A stretch of 44,200 bases of DNA from a virus, in the IMG/VR virus record IMGVR_UViG_3300042882_001152, positions 1 to 44,200 of that record. One strand, written 5' to 3'. Shown here one piece after another: positions 5,820-13,908 of this stretch; the stretch's first letter is position 1; the number at the start of each line of letters is the position of its first letter. The notes under the pieces were generated by a model. That model was given only the letters and a program-made list of their open reading frames with translations, was not told where the DNA came from and searched no databases. The position numbers and the translations under genes are program-made.

Positions 5820-6967
5820 CTGCCACAATCTCCACCCCTGTCCAGACCCCCAGCCCCGCCCCGATCGGTGAGGCCCTGCTGAGCCCCGAAGCCGCCTGGG
5901 AGGTGGCCTGGGGGCTCACGCTCACCGGCGCTCCCCAGGTGTTCTCCGGCCTGCCTCGTGAGGCCTACGACCAGCTACCTGGAATAAATGCCAGCCTGCT
6001 GAAGGTGATCGCGGACCAAACTGAAGCCCACGCCTGGAGCGAGTTCATCAATCCCAATCGCGAGCAGGAGGAGGACTCCGGCCAGTTCCTGGTCGGCAAT
6101 TTGTTCCACTGCCGCCTGCTGGAGCCCGAGCTGTTCGATCAGCGCTATCTGGTGCTGCCGCCGGATGCCCCGAATCGGCCCACGGCGAAGCAGTTGGAGG
6201 GGCCGGCGCCACGCAAGGACGGCACGGTCAACAGGGAAACCAAGGCCTACCAAGCATGGGACGAGGCAGTGCAACGAGAAAACTGGTGGAAGTCATTTGA
6301 GATCGCGGCGGCCGAGCGGGGCGACGGCCGAAAGACTGCTCAGATCGTGGGCGACAAGGATCTGCAGCTTGGCGATGCCTTGGCCGGCGCAATCCTTGGC
6401 CACCCGGTCCTAGGCCCGCGCTTTGCCGACACTCCCCAGAACCGCGCCAGCAATGAGCTGACCCTCACGTGGGTTGATCCGCTCACCGGTGCCCGCTGCA
6501 AGGCCCGCCTTGATGCGGTGCGTTTCCTCGGGGATCGCCTCTGGATCGGCGATCTGAAATCGGCCATGGACGCAGGCCCCGGCCCCGATCACTTCGGCCG
6601 CGCTGCCGCCAGTTACAACTACTGCCTCTCGGCAGCCTGGTATCGCGATGCTGCCCAGTTCTGCCGGGCGGAGATCGAGGTTCTGCTGGGGCTGCCGGAA
6701 GGGGCGCTGATTATCATGCCCAACGGCTATGAGTTCGAGTTCATCGCCGCGGAGAAGGCCCACCCCCGGCCCGAGTTTGTCGGCCGCTACGTCCTCAGTG
6801 ATGAGCAGGCCGAGCTAGGCCGCCGCATGGCCCGCCGGGCGCTGGAGAGGGCTGTGCAAGCCGACGCCTCAGGCTGGTGGCCCGGCTACGACTCTGCCGC
6901 TCAGCCACTGGAGTTGCCCGGCTACGCCTACCAAAAGATGCAGCGGTTGGCGGGGGTGGAGGCGTGA
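5816..6967 (+). CDS. RecE-like exonuclease, DUF3799/PD-(D/E)XK superfamily
   Basis: 383 residues from the ATG overlapping the upstream stop; 13 further in-frame codons upstream are unlikely. The order matches the RecE C-terminal exonuclease-type family: VGNLFHCRLLEPELF (93-107, active-site His about 98), NELTLTW (about 213), CKARLDAV with Asp about 233, IGDLKSAMDA with Asp 246 and Lys 248, then AAASYNYCLSAAWYRDA, the family's QxxxY-type motif region. The enzyme is expected to degrade one strand of dsDNA ends to feed single-strand annealing recombination and concatemer processing. It lies in the same operon as the 430-residue protein. Confidence 0.85.
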   Translation: MTATISTPVQTPSPAPIGEALLSPEAAWEVAWGLTLTGAPQVFSGLPREAYDQLPGINASLLKVIADQTEAHAWSEFINPNREQEEDSGQFLVGNLFHCRLLEPELFDQRYLVLPPDAPNRPTAKQLEGPAPRKDGTVNRETKAYQAWDEAVQRENWWKSFEIAAAERGDGRKTAQIVGDKDLQLGDALAGAILGHPVLGPRFADTPQNRASNELTLTWVDPLTGARCKARLDAVRFLGDRLWIGDLKSAMDAGPGPDHFGRAAASYNYCLSAAWYRDAAQFCRAEIEVLLGLPEGALIIMPNGYEFEFIAAEKAHPRPEFVGRYVLSDEQAELGRRMARRALERAVQADASGWWPGYDSAAQPLELPGYAYQKMQRLAGVEA

Positions 6968-7332
6968 GCAAGCACGTTGAGTTCCCAAATCTCACGCCGG
7001 AGGCGCGGCGAGCGTTCTACGCAGCCGAGGAAGCGCGGCAAGCGCTTGTCTCAGGCGATCGCCCTCGCCTTGATCTTGGGCCCCGGTGGTTTCGCCGCTG
7101 CCTCGCCGCCTTTCTGCGTGAAGCGCTAGGTCAAGCGGGGGTTTCTTCGGCTATCACATTCACCGATGGGTCAATTATTGACAAGCTCTTTGTCATCGCC
7201 AATAACCTCCACAGCCCCCCGCCGCCCCCGCCAACCCTGGCTCAGGCTCGGGCGGCTGATTTGGAAACGCAAGAGGGCATTGAAACGGTTCGCGCTTTCC
7301 TGGCGGCGCTGGGGGAGGGTGGGCAGCTATGA
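6964..7332 (+). CDS. hypothetical early protein (122 aa)
   Basis: GTG start overlaps the exonuclease stop (GTGA). The N-terminal part is SKHVEFPNLTPEARRAFYAA, the centre DLGPRWFRRCLAAFLREALG, and a poly-Pro linker precedes a C-terminal helix with EGIETVRAFLAALGEGG. The segment PRWFRRCLAAFLREA resembles a block in the 43041 gene (RWWFQRCLDGFWPLQ), hinting at a shared fold between the two arms. Unknown function. Confidence 0.6.
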   Translation: MSKHVEFPNLTPEARRAFYAAEEARQALVSGDRPRLDLGPRWFRRCLAAFLREALGQAGVSSAITFTDGSIIDKLFVIANNLHSPPPPPPTLAQARAADLETQEGIETVRAFLAALGEGGQL

Positions 7333-8057
7333 GCAGCACCACAGCAACAAAGGAGCGGCCAATCCTGTTCAGCGCCTCGATGGTTCGCGCAATCCTGGAC
7401 GACCAAAAAACGCAGACGCGGCGCGTGGTAAAAATGCCGCCAGATTTTGAGGAGTTTACGCACCTCCGCTCTGCGCAAGGCGTCGAAGCTCCTAAAAACA
7501 CGTTTATAGCCTATTGGCTAGAGCATGGCGAAGTAGAAAGTGGAGGAACCTTTTTCCGATGCCCCTACGGCAAGCCCGGAGACATACTCTGGGTCCGGGA
7601 AACTTTCTGCATTGAAAACAGCAAAGGGGTTCCCGGGGATCCGCCATTCAGCGATGGCCGCCCAATTCGGCACCACGACGACGAGAACTGGGGGCCGTGG
7701 TGGGAGCAGCCGCACTACCGGGCCACGGACCCAACGCCAGAGTTGGAAGTTGGCACAGGTGATCCGGGTGTCAAATGGCGCCCCTCAATCTTCATGCCCC
7801 GCTGGGCCAGTCGCATCCTGCTGAAGATCACCGTCGTCCGGGTGGAGCGGCTGCAGAGCATCAGTTATGCTGACGCAAGGGCAGAGGGTGTAACGCTGTA
7901 TAACGGTAAATGGTGGGATGGCTCTTACATAGTTGGCGGAAAGTGGGATACACCTGTTCAGGCGTTTTGCGCTCTCTTTGAATCCATCAACGGCCCCGGA
8001 TCATGGGCCGCCAACCCGTGGGTGTGGGTTGTGGAGTTTCAGAGGGTGCAGCCATGA
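7329..8057 (+). CDS. ASCH-like phage protein
   Basis: 242 residues, coupled to the previous gene by ATGA. The pattern RPILFSASMVRAILDDQKTQ followed by TRRVVK, then CPYGKPGDILWVRETF, then RPSIFMPRWASRILLKITVV, and the C-terminal ESINGPGSWAANPWVWVVEF is the signature of the ASCH/morphogenetic-like family found in many siphophages. ASCH domains have a PUA-like fold and are thought to bind RNA or nucleotides. The phage role is unestablished; several relatives are labelled morphogenetic protein by position only. Complete length. Confidence 0.8.
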   Translation: MSSTTATKERPILFSASMVRAILDDQKTQTRRVVKMPPDFEEFTHLRSAQGVEAPKNTFIAYWLEHGEVESGGTFFRCPYGKPGDILWVRETFCIENSKGVPGDPPFSDGRPIRHHDDENWGPWWEQPHYRATDPTPELEVGTGDPGVKWRPSIFMPRWASRILLKITVVRVERLQSISYADARAEGVTLYNGKWWDGSYIVGGKWDTPVQAFCALFESINGPGSWAANPWVWVVEFQRVQP

Positions 8058-8476
8058 ACCGCCCCACCCTTCGCACCCTGGCCCGCTTGCTGGCCCCGTG
8101 GCGCATGGTCAGGCGGCTGGAGCGGCGCAACAAGGCGCTCTCCGACACCTTGGCCAACCCAACCATGACCGGGTTGGCCTTCCATGAAAACTCAGCGACA
8201 GTTGGCGTTGCGGGCCCCGGCGCCCAAATGCTTGCGGGCATGTTCCTAGGGCTCCTGCAGGACAACCCGCAGGCCGTGAACTATGTCGAGCTGACTTTTA
8301 GCTCCCCCAAGGGCAACATCCTCGTGACGGTCCATCGCCCCGGCGGCGCCACGCCTCACAACTTGCGGGCCATGGCGGAGCAGGAGGCCAGGGAGGCGAA
8401 GCGGGAGGTCAATGCCCTGCGGGCTGAGTTGGCGTTGATGCACGGGGAGCCCCCCGACCCGGAGGCTCATTACTGA
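8054..8476 (+). CDS. hypothetical early protein (140 aa)
   Basis: ATG overlaps the ASCH gene stop (ATGA). A basic N-terminus (LARLLAPWRMVRRLERRNKA) precedes a small globular part (GLAFHENSATVGVAGPGAQM, then YVELTFSSPKGNILVTVHRP) and a C-terminal coiled coil (NLRAMAEQEAREAKREVNAL). No recognised domain. The last gene but one of the rightward early operon. Confidence 0.6.
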   Translation: MNRPTLRTLARLLAPWRMVRRLERRNKALSDTLANPTMTGLAFHENSATVGVAGPGAQMLAGMFLGLLQDNPQAVNYVELTFSSPKGNILVTVHRPGGATPHNLRAMAEQEAREAKREVNALRAELALMHGEPPDPEAHY

Positions 8477-8643
8477 TGGCCGCCGCAATGACACTCCGCG
8501 AGGCCATCGCCAGTCGCCTTACCAGCTACGCGGCTGAGCGCGGACTTCCCCCGTTGGACCCACCGCCAGGGTCTCAAGTACCGCCCCAAACAGCGCCCGC
8601 TGCTCCTGCGGTGTCGCACCTGAAAAAAACTCAGCGTCGCTGA
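8476..8643 (+). CDS. short early ORF running into antisense of the recombinase
   Basis: ATG overlaps the previous stop (TGATG). The first 27 residues (MTLREAIASRLTSYAAERGL and flanks) look like a genuine helical N-terminus. The remainder is Pro/Ala-rich and reads antisense through the 3' end of the serine recombinase gene. Either a real 55-residue protein or the remnant of a longer gene cut by insertion of the recombinase module. Confidence 0.4.
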   Translation: MAAAMTLREAIASRLTSYAAERGLPPLDPPPGSQVPPQTAPAAPAVSHLKKTQRR

Positions 8644-9823
8644 TCCGCTCGGCATAGCCAGCCAGTTCAGGTGCCACCCTCGGCCGTCGTATCAGGCTAT
8701 CAATCTCCGATCGCAATGCAACGCACGCTGAGGCAATCGCGGGGTTTCGCCTAGCCAGCCCCTCTAACTGTTCCAAATCCCTCCGCTTTGCCGCCACCGC
8801 CGGATCCTCGTCCGCAGGCATGGCATACGCCGCCGCCAGGCGATCTGCGGCAGCCACGCACGCCGCCACCGCCAGAGGCATGGCGTCATGCTCTTTGATG
8901 GCGCCCCGCTCCTGGCACAACCGATGACGGCAACGCCACCACGCCGTATTCCCAGAGTTGTTGCGCCGCAGGCTGTGGCCGCACGCCGCGCAGCTCAGCA
9001 GCCCGGTCAGCCCATGGCGCACCTCGTTGGCGTGGCCCAGGAACCGGTTGGCCGGCCGCCGCAGATACTGCGCCAGCTCCTGCCAATCGGCCTCTGAGAT
9101 CAGCGCCGGATGCTGGTCGTGGTGGATCTCCCCCCATCGCTGTCCCCAGCTTTTTCCGCTGCCCTTCTCCAGCAGGTGCCCCACGTGCCCACGAATCACG
9201 GGGTTACAGAACCATGCCTGCAGGTTGGAGCCCGATGGCGTCCAGCTACACCAAGCCGGTAGGTCTTTTGTCACCGCCGAGAAGCTTCCCAACTCTCGCA
9301 GTAGCTGCAGCACCCTCAGCGCCTGGGGCCAGTGCTCCGGGTGGGGCTGCAACTTGTGAGCGGCACCCCCTCGATACCCGAACGGTTTTCGGCGCCGTAG
9401 GTGGCGGCCCTGCGCTCGGTACTGCTCAAACTGCCGCCGCAGCCGCAGGCTCAGCATCCTCGACTCCACCTCTGCCATGGTGGTGAGGATCCGGGCTTGC
9501 ATGAACCCCTGGGGTGACGCCGCTTCGATGGTGCCGCCGTCGATCGCCGTGACCCTGACCCCCTGGATCCCGCACAGGGCCAGCAGCTCATCGGCGAAGG
9601 CGGCGTTTCGCCCCAGCCGATCGGCCCGGGTGATTACCAGCTCAGCCACGCGGCCAGAGCGAACCTCAACAATTACTTCCGCCAGGCCTGGGCGGGTGTC
9701 AACCTTGCCGCTCTCCATCTCCTCGACAATCCGATCGCAGCCGGCCGCCCGAAGCCTGGCCACCTGAGCAGGCAGGCTGTCCGCCTGTTCCTCCTTGCTG
9801 ACGCGGGCATAGCCGAGCTTCAT
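8519..9823 (-). CDS. large serine recombinase (XisF-like integrase/excisase)
   Basis: 434 residues. The N-terminal catalytic domain begins MKLGYARVSKEEQADSLPAQ with Arg7 and nucleophile Ser9, and has ITRADRLGRN with Arg66, Asp68, Arg69 and Arg72. It is followed by the long helix (ILTTMAEVESRMLSLRLRRQ), a recombinase domain (PFGYRGG, WCNP-like region) and a Cys-rich zinc-ribbon (LLSCAACGHSLRR, then WRCRHRLCQ), then a C-terminal coiled coil. This is the cyanobacterial XisF/phage integrase layout. It probably integrates or excises the element by a Ser-DNA covalent intermediate. The gene is antisense to the early operon and overlaps its last ORF by 125 bases. Confidence 0.88.
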   Translation of the reverse strand: MKLGYARVSKEEQADSLPAQVARLRAAGCDRIVEEMESGKVDTRPGLAEVIVEVRSGRVAELVITRADRLGRNAAFADELLALCGIQGVRVTAIDGGTIEAASPQGFMQARILTTMAEVESRMLSLRLRRQFEQYRAQGRHLRRRKPFGYRGGAAHKLQPHPEHWPQALRVLQLLRELGSFSAVTKDLPAWCSWTPSGSNLQAWFCNPVIRGHVGHLLEKGSGKSWGQRWGEIHHDQHPALISEADWQELAQYLRRPANRFLGHANEVRHGLTGLLSCAACGHSLRRNNSGNTAWWRCRHRLCQERGAIKEHDAMPLAVAACVAAADRLAAAYAMPADEDPAVAAKRRDLEQLEGLARRNPAIASACVALRSEIDSLIRRPRVAPELAGYAERISDAEFFSGATPQEQRALFGAVLETLAVGPTGEVRAQPRSW

Positions 9824-9919
9824 GGATAGGCTGCGGTGCAGTGGTTTGGACCCTAGCGCTTTGGCGACGTTTTCCTTTGATATTGTCCTATAAGCGCTGC
9901 CCAGTTACCGCAGTAGATT
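9824..9919 (-). promoter_or_regulatory. recombinase upstream region, possible promoter/attP location
   Basis: On the minus strand this holds an AT-rich patch (TTATAGGACAATATCAAAGG) in otherwise GC-rich DNA directly ahead of the recombinase start, containing -10-like TATAGG. Phage attachment sites often lie beside large serine integrase genes, so attP could be here, but no core can be proven from this window. Confidence 0.3.
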
Positions 9920-10171
9920 TCAGCCCCTGCCGCCATCATCCTGCGGCGGCTCCGGTGGCCCCTCGGGTTCTTGCCGCCGCCGACCATCCAACTGCGCCAA
10001 CAGGGTGCCGCCTGTCGTGGCTGCCGCCAGGGCCCCGGTGCCTGCAGCCTTCCAGATTTCCGCGCACTCCCCGCCCTGCGACTGGCAGTAGATCGCCCCG
10101 CCAAACCCTCCGGCAGCAGCAAGGCCGAGGCATAGGGCCACGGTGTTGATGATGACTTCGCGACAGTTCAT
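9920..10171 (-). CDS. holin-like membrane protein (83 aa)
   Basis: Residues 8-27 (NTVALCLGLAAAGGFGGAIY) form one membrane helix and about 40-60 (AAGTGALAAATTGGTLLAQL) a second, separated by a short Cys-containing loop. The tail is charged and Pro/Glu/Arg-rich. Two small helices plus a charged C-terminus fit a class II holin. Coupled (ATGA) to the upstream membrane gene. It lies 18 kb from the endolysin, so the lysis assignment rests on topology only. Confidence 0.5.
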   Translation of the reverse strand: MNCREVIINTVALCLGLAAAGGFGGAIYCQSQGGECAEIWKAAGTGALAAATTGGTLLAQLDGRRRQEPEGPPEPPQDDGGRG

Positions 10172-10422
10172 CTTGCCTCTAGTCGGGTTACGCGCCGGTC
10201 AATGCTGAGCGCATTTTCCTCAATTTTTTCTATCCGACCCTCTGCCGCAAGTTGGCGGCTAAGGGTGGCTTTCTGATTTTCAAGTACCAGGTCTAATTGC
10301 CTGGGAACTGTTAGCCCAATATACCCAATCCCCGCAACCGCCAGCAGTATCAAGCCTGCCGCAACCTGCGGAGTTACGTTTGACCAGAACGATTGCGCTT
10401 GGTCCTGTTCGTCTGGGGGCAT
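10168..10422 (-). CDS. single-span membrane protein with coiled coil, XhlA/holin-accessory-like (84 aa)
   Basis: A polar N-terminus is followed by one transmembrane helix (VAAGLILLAVAGIGYIGLTV, about 20-39) and a C-terminal amphipathic coiled coil (QKATLSRQLAAEGRIEKIEE, then LSIDRRVTRLEAR). The layout resembles XhlA-type haemolysin/holin-associated proteins, but with the helix at the N-terminal side. It overlaps the next gene by ATGA and is preceded, 22 bases upstream of its start, by the late-gene element at 10445-10454. Confidence 0.5.
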   Translation of the reverse strand: MPPDEQDQAQSFWSNVTPQVAAGLILLAVAGIGYIGLTVPRQLDLVLENQKATLSRQLAAEGRIEKIEENALSIDRRVTRLEAR

Positions 10423-10444
10423 GGCAGCAGTGGTCTACTGCCCC

Positions 10445-10454
10445 AGTTTTCCCG
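10445..10454 (-). promoter_or_regulatory. late-gene start element copy 1 (CGGGAAAACT)
   Basis: Exact copy, 22 bases before the start at 10422; downstream bases GGGG fit the extended NNRG consensus. Confidence 0.8.
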
Positions 10455-10481
10455 ATCCTGCAGCGGTGCTGCAAATTTGGG

Positions 10482-11087
10482 CTAGGTGGGCTGGGCAGGC
10501 GCCCCCAGCGCTCGAATCAGCTCGGCTGATAGGTGGTACGCGGTGGCGATCTGAGCCATACCGCTAGCCACCTCTGGGGATACCAATCCGGCCCGGCGAA
10601 GGTTTAGCCATGCAACTATAAACGGGGCCTGGTCACTGGCAGCCCCCAGGACTGCGGCGTCCATGGCGGACAGGGCCGTGCTAGCCCGAAGTAGTCGCTC
10701 AAGCCTTTCCCCCTCTGCGGTTAGCAACTCAGATTCCAGACTCTGCCGCGCCTTGATACGAGCAGCGGCGAAGGCCGCCGATTGCAATAGTTCTGCCTGA
10801 AATGCAGACCAGTTAGGCGGGGGAGCTAACGCGGAAACCTCGCGGAGTTCCCATCCATACGTCACCGTGCCGTTTACGTCACGATCTGAATCTAAATTGG
10901 TGATTTCGATTATAGGGGGTCGAGAGTGAACGGCGTGAATAGAAGTGTCGTAATCTGTTGGTTGTTCATGCTCTACAACCTCTAGCACGAAAAACTGTGC
11001 GCGATCCAGTCCCACCACGGGTTCGCTGTCCTGGCGGGGGTAGGGTAGCAACTGGTTGGTGGCGCGGTCGAGAAGGAGGCGGGCCAT
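10482..11087 (-). CDS. hypothetical tail-region protein (201 aa)
   Basis: Follows the LamG and fibre genes. The N-terminal half is beta-rich (ARLLLDRATNQLLPYPRQDS, then FFVLEVVEHEQPT), the second half helical (FQAELLQSAAFAAARIKARQ; LRASTALSAMDAAVLGA). Position after the fibre genes suggests a tail-fibre assembly or attachment accessory. I cannot assign a family. The 3' neighbour is the membrane pair, so this may be the last structural gene of the late transcript. Confidence 0.6.
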   Translation of the reverse strand: MARLLLDRATNQLLPYPRQDSEPVVGLDRAQFFVLEVVEHEQPTDYDTSIHAVHSRPPIIEITNLDSDRDVNGTVTYGWELREVSALAPPPNWSAFQAELLQSAAFAAARIKARQSLESELLTAEGERLERLLRASTALSAMDAAVLGAASDQAPFIVAWLNLRRAGLVSPEVASGMAQIATAYHLSAELIRALGAPAQPT

Positions 11088-11100
11088 GGTGGTTCAGTGA

Positions 11101-11799
11101 TTAAAGGTTAGGGAATGGCGCGGTTGGGACGGTGATCGTTCCGCCGCTATACAGAGCGTTACGAGTTACCCTAAACTCATTGATGTAGCCATTCAATCTA
11201 TAATTATTATTGTAAGCGATAGTAGAGGCTGGGTTGCTGCTGCCAATTGTGAATGGCCCCGTGCTTGACAAGTTGTTAGTAAATGCAGTTGAGCTAGTTC
11301 TTGTGCCGTTGACATAGATGTTTAACGTGCCTGATTGCCGCACAAATGCAACATGGTTCCATTGGTTGAGGCTCAGCGCACCGGAACCAAGAAAGCCATT
11401 GCTATAAATCTGTGCCCCGTTGTTATTGCTGGAGCCAACAATAAAAATTATTCCACTTGTGTTTAAGTGATTGCCAATTTCTAGCAATCCCGAATACTGG
11501 TTAAGGGTGTTTTGATACAGGAACGTTTCAACCGTGAAGTCCCCTGTCCCAAACGCAAGCAGCGCATTTGATGGGACAGTGAGATAGCTCCCCAGTGTGT
11601 TGGGGAAATAGATCGAGCCGCCTCCGAACTTGCTTGGAGTGCTGCTGATGCTTGGGGCGGGGGAACCGCTTGCCGTGACCGTTCGGCCATAGGTGCTGCT
11701 ATCAACGATTGGCGACGAGGTGCCATGCAGCAATATCAGGCTGGTGGGGCCAGTGACTGGGGCCGCAAACCCATAACTATTGCCCCAATACTGCAGCAT
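11101..11799 (-). CDS. LamG/concanavalin-like lectin, putative receptor-binding protein
   Basis: 232 residues. It shows the LamG-type order: SLILLHGTSSPIVDSSTYGR, FGGGSIYFPN, YLTVPSNALLAFGTGDFTVE, LNQWNHVAFVRQSGTLNIYV followed by NGT, then YINEFRVTRNALY. These are the beta-strand motifs of laminin-G-like jelly-roll domains found in phage fibres that bind surface glycans. The start overlaps the fibre stop by one base, indicating coupled expression. The gene is clearly richer in AT than its neighbours, typical of recently exchanged host-range modules. Confidence 0.75.
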   Translation of the reverse strand: MLQYWGNSYGFAAPVTGPTSLILLHGTSSPIVDSSTYGRTVTASGSPAPSISSTPSKFGGGSIYFPNTLGSYLTVPSNALLAFGTGDFTVETFLYQNTLNQYSGLLEIGNHLNTSGIIFIVGSSNNNGAQIYSNGFLGSGALSLNQWNHVAFVRQSGTLNIYVNGTRTSSTAFTNNLSSTGPFTIGSSNPASTIAYNNNYRLNGYINEFRVTRNALYSGGTITVPTAPFPNL

Positions 11800-13229
11800 T
11801 AGCCCTCCCTCCGGGTCTGCACAATTACTTTCAGGCCAGCGCCTGCAACGGTGCCGCCGATCTGCCTTACAAAGAAGGTGACGGAAGACCCGACTGCGAT
11901 TGTTGATGCAGATGCAAATGCAGTGGTAAACGCACCGGCAGATGCCGTAGAGTTAGCAGAGCCCGCCGCAATGGTTGGGTAGGTGCCACCACTGGCAGGT
12001 AGGTAGATAGAAGTCCCACCAACCCGAATGTCAAACTGCAGCGCCGCACCGGTTGGAGCAGTTGCCACGGCCCAGATTGGCAGGCTGGTGAGCGTGGTTG
12101 CGTGGGGCCAGTTGGGGATTGTGACCTTGGCGACGGTTGATGATGCAGTGAGGGCCGTTGTCTCATCGGAGAGAGGAATCACTAGATCCGCCAACGTGGA
12201 CAGGTTGGTGCCGTTGAACGCCAGGCCGATAGGGGTGTAAACCTGCGGGGCGCCAGCAGATGCGGCGCCCAGAATGCCAGCGGATTGCGTCAACCCGCTG
12301 GCGTTGATGGCACCAGAGCCAGCAGCGCTCAGGTTATTGCGGGCTGTCGAGGGGTTGGCTAGGTCGCTCAGGTTGCTGGCCTTCACTAGCAGGCCAGACA
12401 GATCCTGATCCCCAGTATTCGTGCCTGTGATGCTATCGAGCTTGGTCTTTGACGCCGACCCTGCCCACCAGGATGCCGCCGCCGCTTCGCCCCTGGCGGT
12501 CGTGAAATACAGGTTGACCGACCCCTCTGGCACCGCATCAGTGCTGCCGGGGCTGGGGTTGATCTCGACGTAGATCGAGCCCGACCAGCGGTAGTTGCGA
12601 TTCGTGGCAAGGCTGACGTAGAGCTTCCCCGCCTCGCCAGTTGCCGGGAACGCCGCGACGTTGACGAACTCCAGGACGTCATCAACAAATCCAGGGAGCT
12701 GCGCCGAAGGCACCAGGCCCCCCACGAGATCGGCTTTTGCTCCCAAGGCTGAAGTCAGCACAGCAGGCTGCACCGCCGTATCGGCCTTTGCCCCCTGCGC
12801 TGCGGTGGCGTAGGTGGGGTGCGGGTCCGCCGCTACTGCGTGCGCCGCTATCGCCGCTGCTGCTGTGCCCGCCGCGTCTGCGCCCACCTGGGCCGCCGTT
12901 GGCATAGCGTGTCGGTGATCTTTTCGGCTGGCTTCTGACTCCGTGCCTGCTGATGGGGTGCCAAGCGGTTCGGGGGTGCTATCCGACAGGGACGCGCCGC
13001 CAGTACCCGTCAGCGTGAATTGAACCGATCCCCAGCTAGACGTTTTCGGACCATAGACATCCCCGTTGCTGCGCAGATAGAAATCACCGGCAACACCAAG
13101 GCTGGACGACGGAACCGCCGTACCCGTCAGCCACCGTGAACCGATCGGCCCCGGCGGACCTGGGGTGACAACATCAACAACAACTGGCCCGCTGGGAACC
13201 AGAACATCAATAACCGCAGGGCAACTCAC
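11799..13229 (-). CDS. tail fibre protein (476 aa)
   Basis: An N-terminal strand-rich attachment segment with a short collagen-like PGPPGP is followed by FYLRSNGDVYGPK, the DHRHAMPTAAQVGA motif seen in many phage fibres, repeats around AVQPAVLTSALGAKADLVGG, then KASNLSDLANPSTARNNLSA. The C-terminus is a Ser/Thr/Gly-rich beta domain with FDIRVGGTSIYLPASGGTY. This is typical of an elongated trimeric fibre. Start overlaps the 13226 gene. It probably carries the LamG protein encoded next. Confidence 0.75.
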   Translation of the reverse strand: MSCPAVIDVLVPSGPVVVDVVTPGPPGPIGSRWLTGTAVPSSSLGVAGDFYLRSNGDVYGPKTSSWGSVQFTLTGTGGASLSDSTPEPLGTPSAGTESEASRKDHRHAMPTAAQVGADAAGTAAAAIAAHAVAADPHPTYATAAQGAKADTAVQPAVLTSALGAKADLVGGLVPSAQLPGFVDDVLEFVNVAAFPATGEAGKLYVSLATNRNYRWSGSIYVEINPSPGSTDAVPEGSVNLYFTTARGEAAAASWWAGSASKTKLDSITGTNTGDQDLSGLLVKASNLSDLANPSTARNNLSAAGSGAINASGLTQSAGILGAASAGAPQVYTPIGLAFNGTNLSTLADLVIPLSDETTALTASSTVAKVTIPNWPHATTLTSLPIWAVATAPTGAALQFDIRVGGTSIYLPASGGTYPTIAAGSANSTASAGAFTTAFASASTIAVGSSVTFFVRQIGGTVAGAGLKVIVQTRREG

Positions 13230-13588
13230 GTCGTCCTCCGTGCTGGCCGGAATGTCGGCACTGCTGGGCCAAACGCAACATGAACATCATCCGCAGGCTC
13301 ACTACCAGGAGCCACCGCCAAGATGTTGTAAACCCACTCCTTTCCTACCTTGAGGCTGTTCACCGTCGCCTCGGGCAAGATTGCCACCAAACTGCCGGCT
13401 GCGGAATCCGATTCGCTAAGATCCAGCGGGTAAATCAAGCTGCGCTTGGTATCACTTACAAACCCGTAGATGGTCCAGCCCGTAAAAATGAACGGTGTCG
13501 TCTTGGCCGTGTTTGCCCACAGCTTCAGCTCCAGACGGGCATCGACACCCTGCTCCATCTCCCAGGTTTTCCCTTCAACCCAGGCCAT
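13226..13588 (-). CDS. small tail/baseplate protein (120 aa)
   Basis: Beta-rich: WEMEQGVDARLELKLWANTA, then FIFTGWTIYGFVSDTKR, then GSLVAILPEATVNSLKVGKE and WVYNILAV. This strand pattern resembles the N-terminal domain of BppU-like baseplate proteins that dock fibres. The late-gene element copy 2 lies 19 bases before its start, inside the last codons of the preceding gene. Stop overlaps the fibre gene start (ATGA), so the two are coupled. Confidence 0.6.
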   Translation of the reverse strand: MAWVEGKTWEMEQGVDARLELKLWANTAKTTPFIFTGWTIYGFVSDTKRSLIYPLDLSESDSAAGSLVAILPEATVNSLKVGKEWVYNILAVAPGSEPADDVHVAFGPAVPTFRPARRTT

Positions 13589-13591
13589 CGG

Positions 13592-13891
13592 TCAACCTCG
13601 CTGCTTCAGTTTTCCCGGCTCGGCCTCGGCGCCGGGCTCCGCCGCCTCCTCGTAGGCCTCGTCTACCGCTGGCGTGGCCGGGTCGTCCGCCCGGAAGGTG
13701 CCGTCACCGGTGCGTGCCCGGCGGCGTGCCTGCGCTCCAGCCAACCCGCGCCTTGGCCGCCGTGGCTCTTCTGCCGCCTCCTCGGAGGTTGCGGACCGCT
13801 CGTCAGCTGCATCGTCCTGAATCGGCCCTGCCCACCCGGCGCCCGGATCCCAGGCCATCCCAGGACAGACGCTGATCACGTGAAGGCCCAT
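13592..13891 (-). CDS. small acidic/basic mixed-charge protein (99 aa)
   Basis: MGLHVISVCPGMAWDPGAGW precedes a disordered, charge-rich stretch and a C-terminal RARTGDGTFRADDPATPAVD with EAYEEA. The TGDGTFRADDPATPxVxEA segment recalls short phage head or tail adaptor proteins, but function is unknown. Its last codons contain late-gene element copy 2. A UUCG hairpin separates it from the decoration gene upstream. Confidence 0.6.
   Translation of the reverse strand: MGLHVISVCPGMAWDPGAGWAGPIQDDAADERSATSEEAAEEPRRPRRGLAGAQARRRARTGDGTFRADDPATPAVDEAYEEAAEPGAEAEPGKLKQRG
13608..13617 (-). promoter_or_regulatory. late-gene start element copy 2
   Basis: Exact CGGGAAAACT, 19 bases before the start at 13588. 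It lies within the 3' end of the upstream coding sequence, where it must also encode Pro-Gly-Lys-Leu. Confidence 0.75.
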
Positions 13892-13908
13892 GAAATTACT
13901 CCTGCAGG

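Noticed and set aside
7050-7065. HIP1 palindrome GCGATCGC as a host signature
   Set aside because: I noticed only isolated occurrences, not the dense distribution that would be diagnostic.
13565-13576. GGTTTTCCCTT near the 13588 start as another element copy
   Set aside because: Two mismatches and located inside the gene, downstream of its start.
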